The translations under genes were made by a program, and so were the position numbers. The notes below the pieces were generated by a model. It did no database searches, was not told where the DNA came from, and saw only the letters and a list, made by a program, of their open reading frames with translations. Below, one piece after another: positions 6,489 through 6,996 of a stretch of DNA of 6,996 bases. The stretch is from Lachnospiraceae bacterium UBA7110 (GTDB lineage: Bacteria > Bacillota > Clostridia > Lachnospirales > Lachnospiraceae): the NCBI GenBank assembly GCA_002492295.1, contig DKYC01000019.1, positions 1,142 to 8,137 of the forward strand, in the 5' to 3' direction. How positions within the stretch are numbered: the first letter of the stretch is position 1; each line of letters begins with the position of its first letter.

Positions 6489-6569
6489 CACTATGAAACC
6501 TCCAAAATAATTGATTCGTTATGTGCTTATTTTTTCATCCCCTCATTTTTGCCAAAACCGGGAAACCGT

Positions 6570-6996
6570 TTAAAGATGAAGCTGTTTGCGGAGTCGCTTT
6601 ATGTTTTTATCTGTCAGAAACAGCCATGCAGTCCATAGAAGGACACAAACACTTACCCGTCCTTTGAAAAAAAAGCTGCCTTCCACAATCTGTTTTTCAA
6701 ATTCAGGACAGATATCAATGTTTCCCATATGCCACGGGTAAAGCATTCCCCACACGGCAAGCACATTTCCAAGCACGGCAGGATCTTCAAAGCCCAAATG
6801 CAGCTTTACCGAATATTTTTTCGGACATAGGTTTTTCAGAATCCGCAAAAGCTGTTTTTTACACAGTTCAAACGCTCTCTTTGTGCTCTCCTGTTGTAAT
6901 AATTCCAAGTAATATGTTATGTTATCCTTAATTTTTATTATTATAACATATATTCTTTGAAATGTGAACTTAATATTTTCAAAAAATTTAATAAAT
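6570..6996 (-). CDS. DUF2953 domain-containing protein (YtfI-like), partial, N-terminus off the right edge
   Basis: The frame is open from the right edge (first whole codon at 6995) to the TAA at 6570, giving the last 141 residues. Full DUF2953 proteins are usually about 200 residues or more, with an N-terminal membrane helix that would lie beyond the edge. Family marks are KRAFELCKKQLLRILKNLCPKK, the strand KLHLGFEDPAVLGNVLAVWGML followed by YPW, the stretch IDICPEFEKQIVEG, and the C-terminal GRVSVCVLLWTAWLFL, a hydrophobic segment that may be membrane-associated. The upstream 29 codons read through a Lys/Ile/Phe-rich linker (FIKFFENIKFTFQRI and on) of the kind that precedes this domain. A TTG at 6908 could look like a start, but it has no ribosome site and lies inside this continuous frame. 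Function of the family is unknown; its constant neighbour is gerW. Confidence 0.85.
   Translation of the reverse strand, partial: FIKFFENIKFTFQRIYVIIIKIKDNITYYLELLQQESTKRAFELCKKQLLRILKNLCPKKYSVKLHLGFEDPAVLGNVLAVWGMLYPWHMGNIDICPEFEKQIVEGSFFFKGRVSVCVLLWTAWLFLTDKNIKRLRKQLHL

Noticed and set aside
6540..6569. Possible hairpin with GGTTTCCCGG between the DUF2953 gene and gerW
   Set aside because: The stem is about six pairs with a bulge and is followed by only a short T-run; too weak to call a terminator.
6909..6960. TATAAT-like words on the minus strand near the right edge
   Set aside because: They fall inside the continuing DUF2953 reading frame and reflect Ile/Lys AT-rich codons rather than a promoter.

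Overview
The window looks like ordinary chromosomal DNA of a Gram-positive, endospore-forming anaerobe of the Clostridia, most likely Lachnospiraceae. The pointers are a GerW-type sporulation protein next to a DUF2953 protein, a YloU-YloV-RecG gene order, strong GGAGG ribosome sites, moderate G+C in genes and very AT-rich intergenic DNA. The family-level placement is inference. I see no insertion sequence, phage gene, CRISPR array, tRNA or rRNA, and no sign of recent transfer.

Left part, minus strand, read from 4765 down to the left edge: an Asp23/YloU protein, a FakA/YloV-type DAK2 protein, the RecG helicase, then a DegV/FakB-type fatty-acid-binding protein cut by the left edge. The first three are closely packed (the fakA ribosome site overlaps the YloU stop; recG starts 25 bases after the fakA stop) and are probably one operon. 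The degV-like gene follows a 92-base gap that holds a candidate promoter and a 25-base near-perfect dyad. FakA and FakB are the two halves of the bacterial fatty acid kinase, so their presence in one cluster suggests that this DegV protein is a partner of this FakA.

Middle, plus strand: rpmB (ribosomal protein L28) stands alone. It has its own promoter, divergent from the YloU promoter across about 175 AT-rich bases, and a clear intrinsic terminator.

Right part, minus strand, read from the right edge down to 5245: a DUF2953 protein cut by the right edge, the GerW/YtfJ sporulation protein, an overlooked 47-residue two-helix membrane protein (5899-6042), and a coiled-coil protein with a C-terminal J domain (HPD motif). 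The J-domain gene ends inside a long hairpin that probably stops transcription. The gene set suggests a sporulation-linked unit, but no sporulation sigma-factor promoter was convincingly seen.

No undescribed system is evident. The points most worth a second look are the dyad before the degV-like gene, the tiny membrane protein, the J-domain protein, and the right-edge gene, whose apparent TTG start is an artefact because the frame stays open to the edge.
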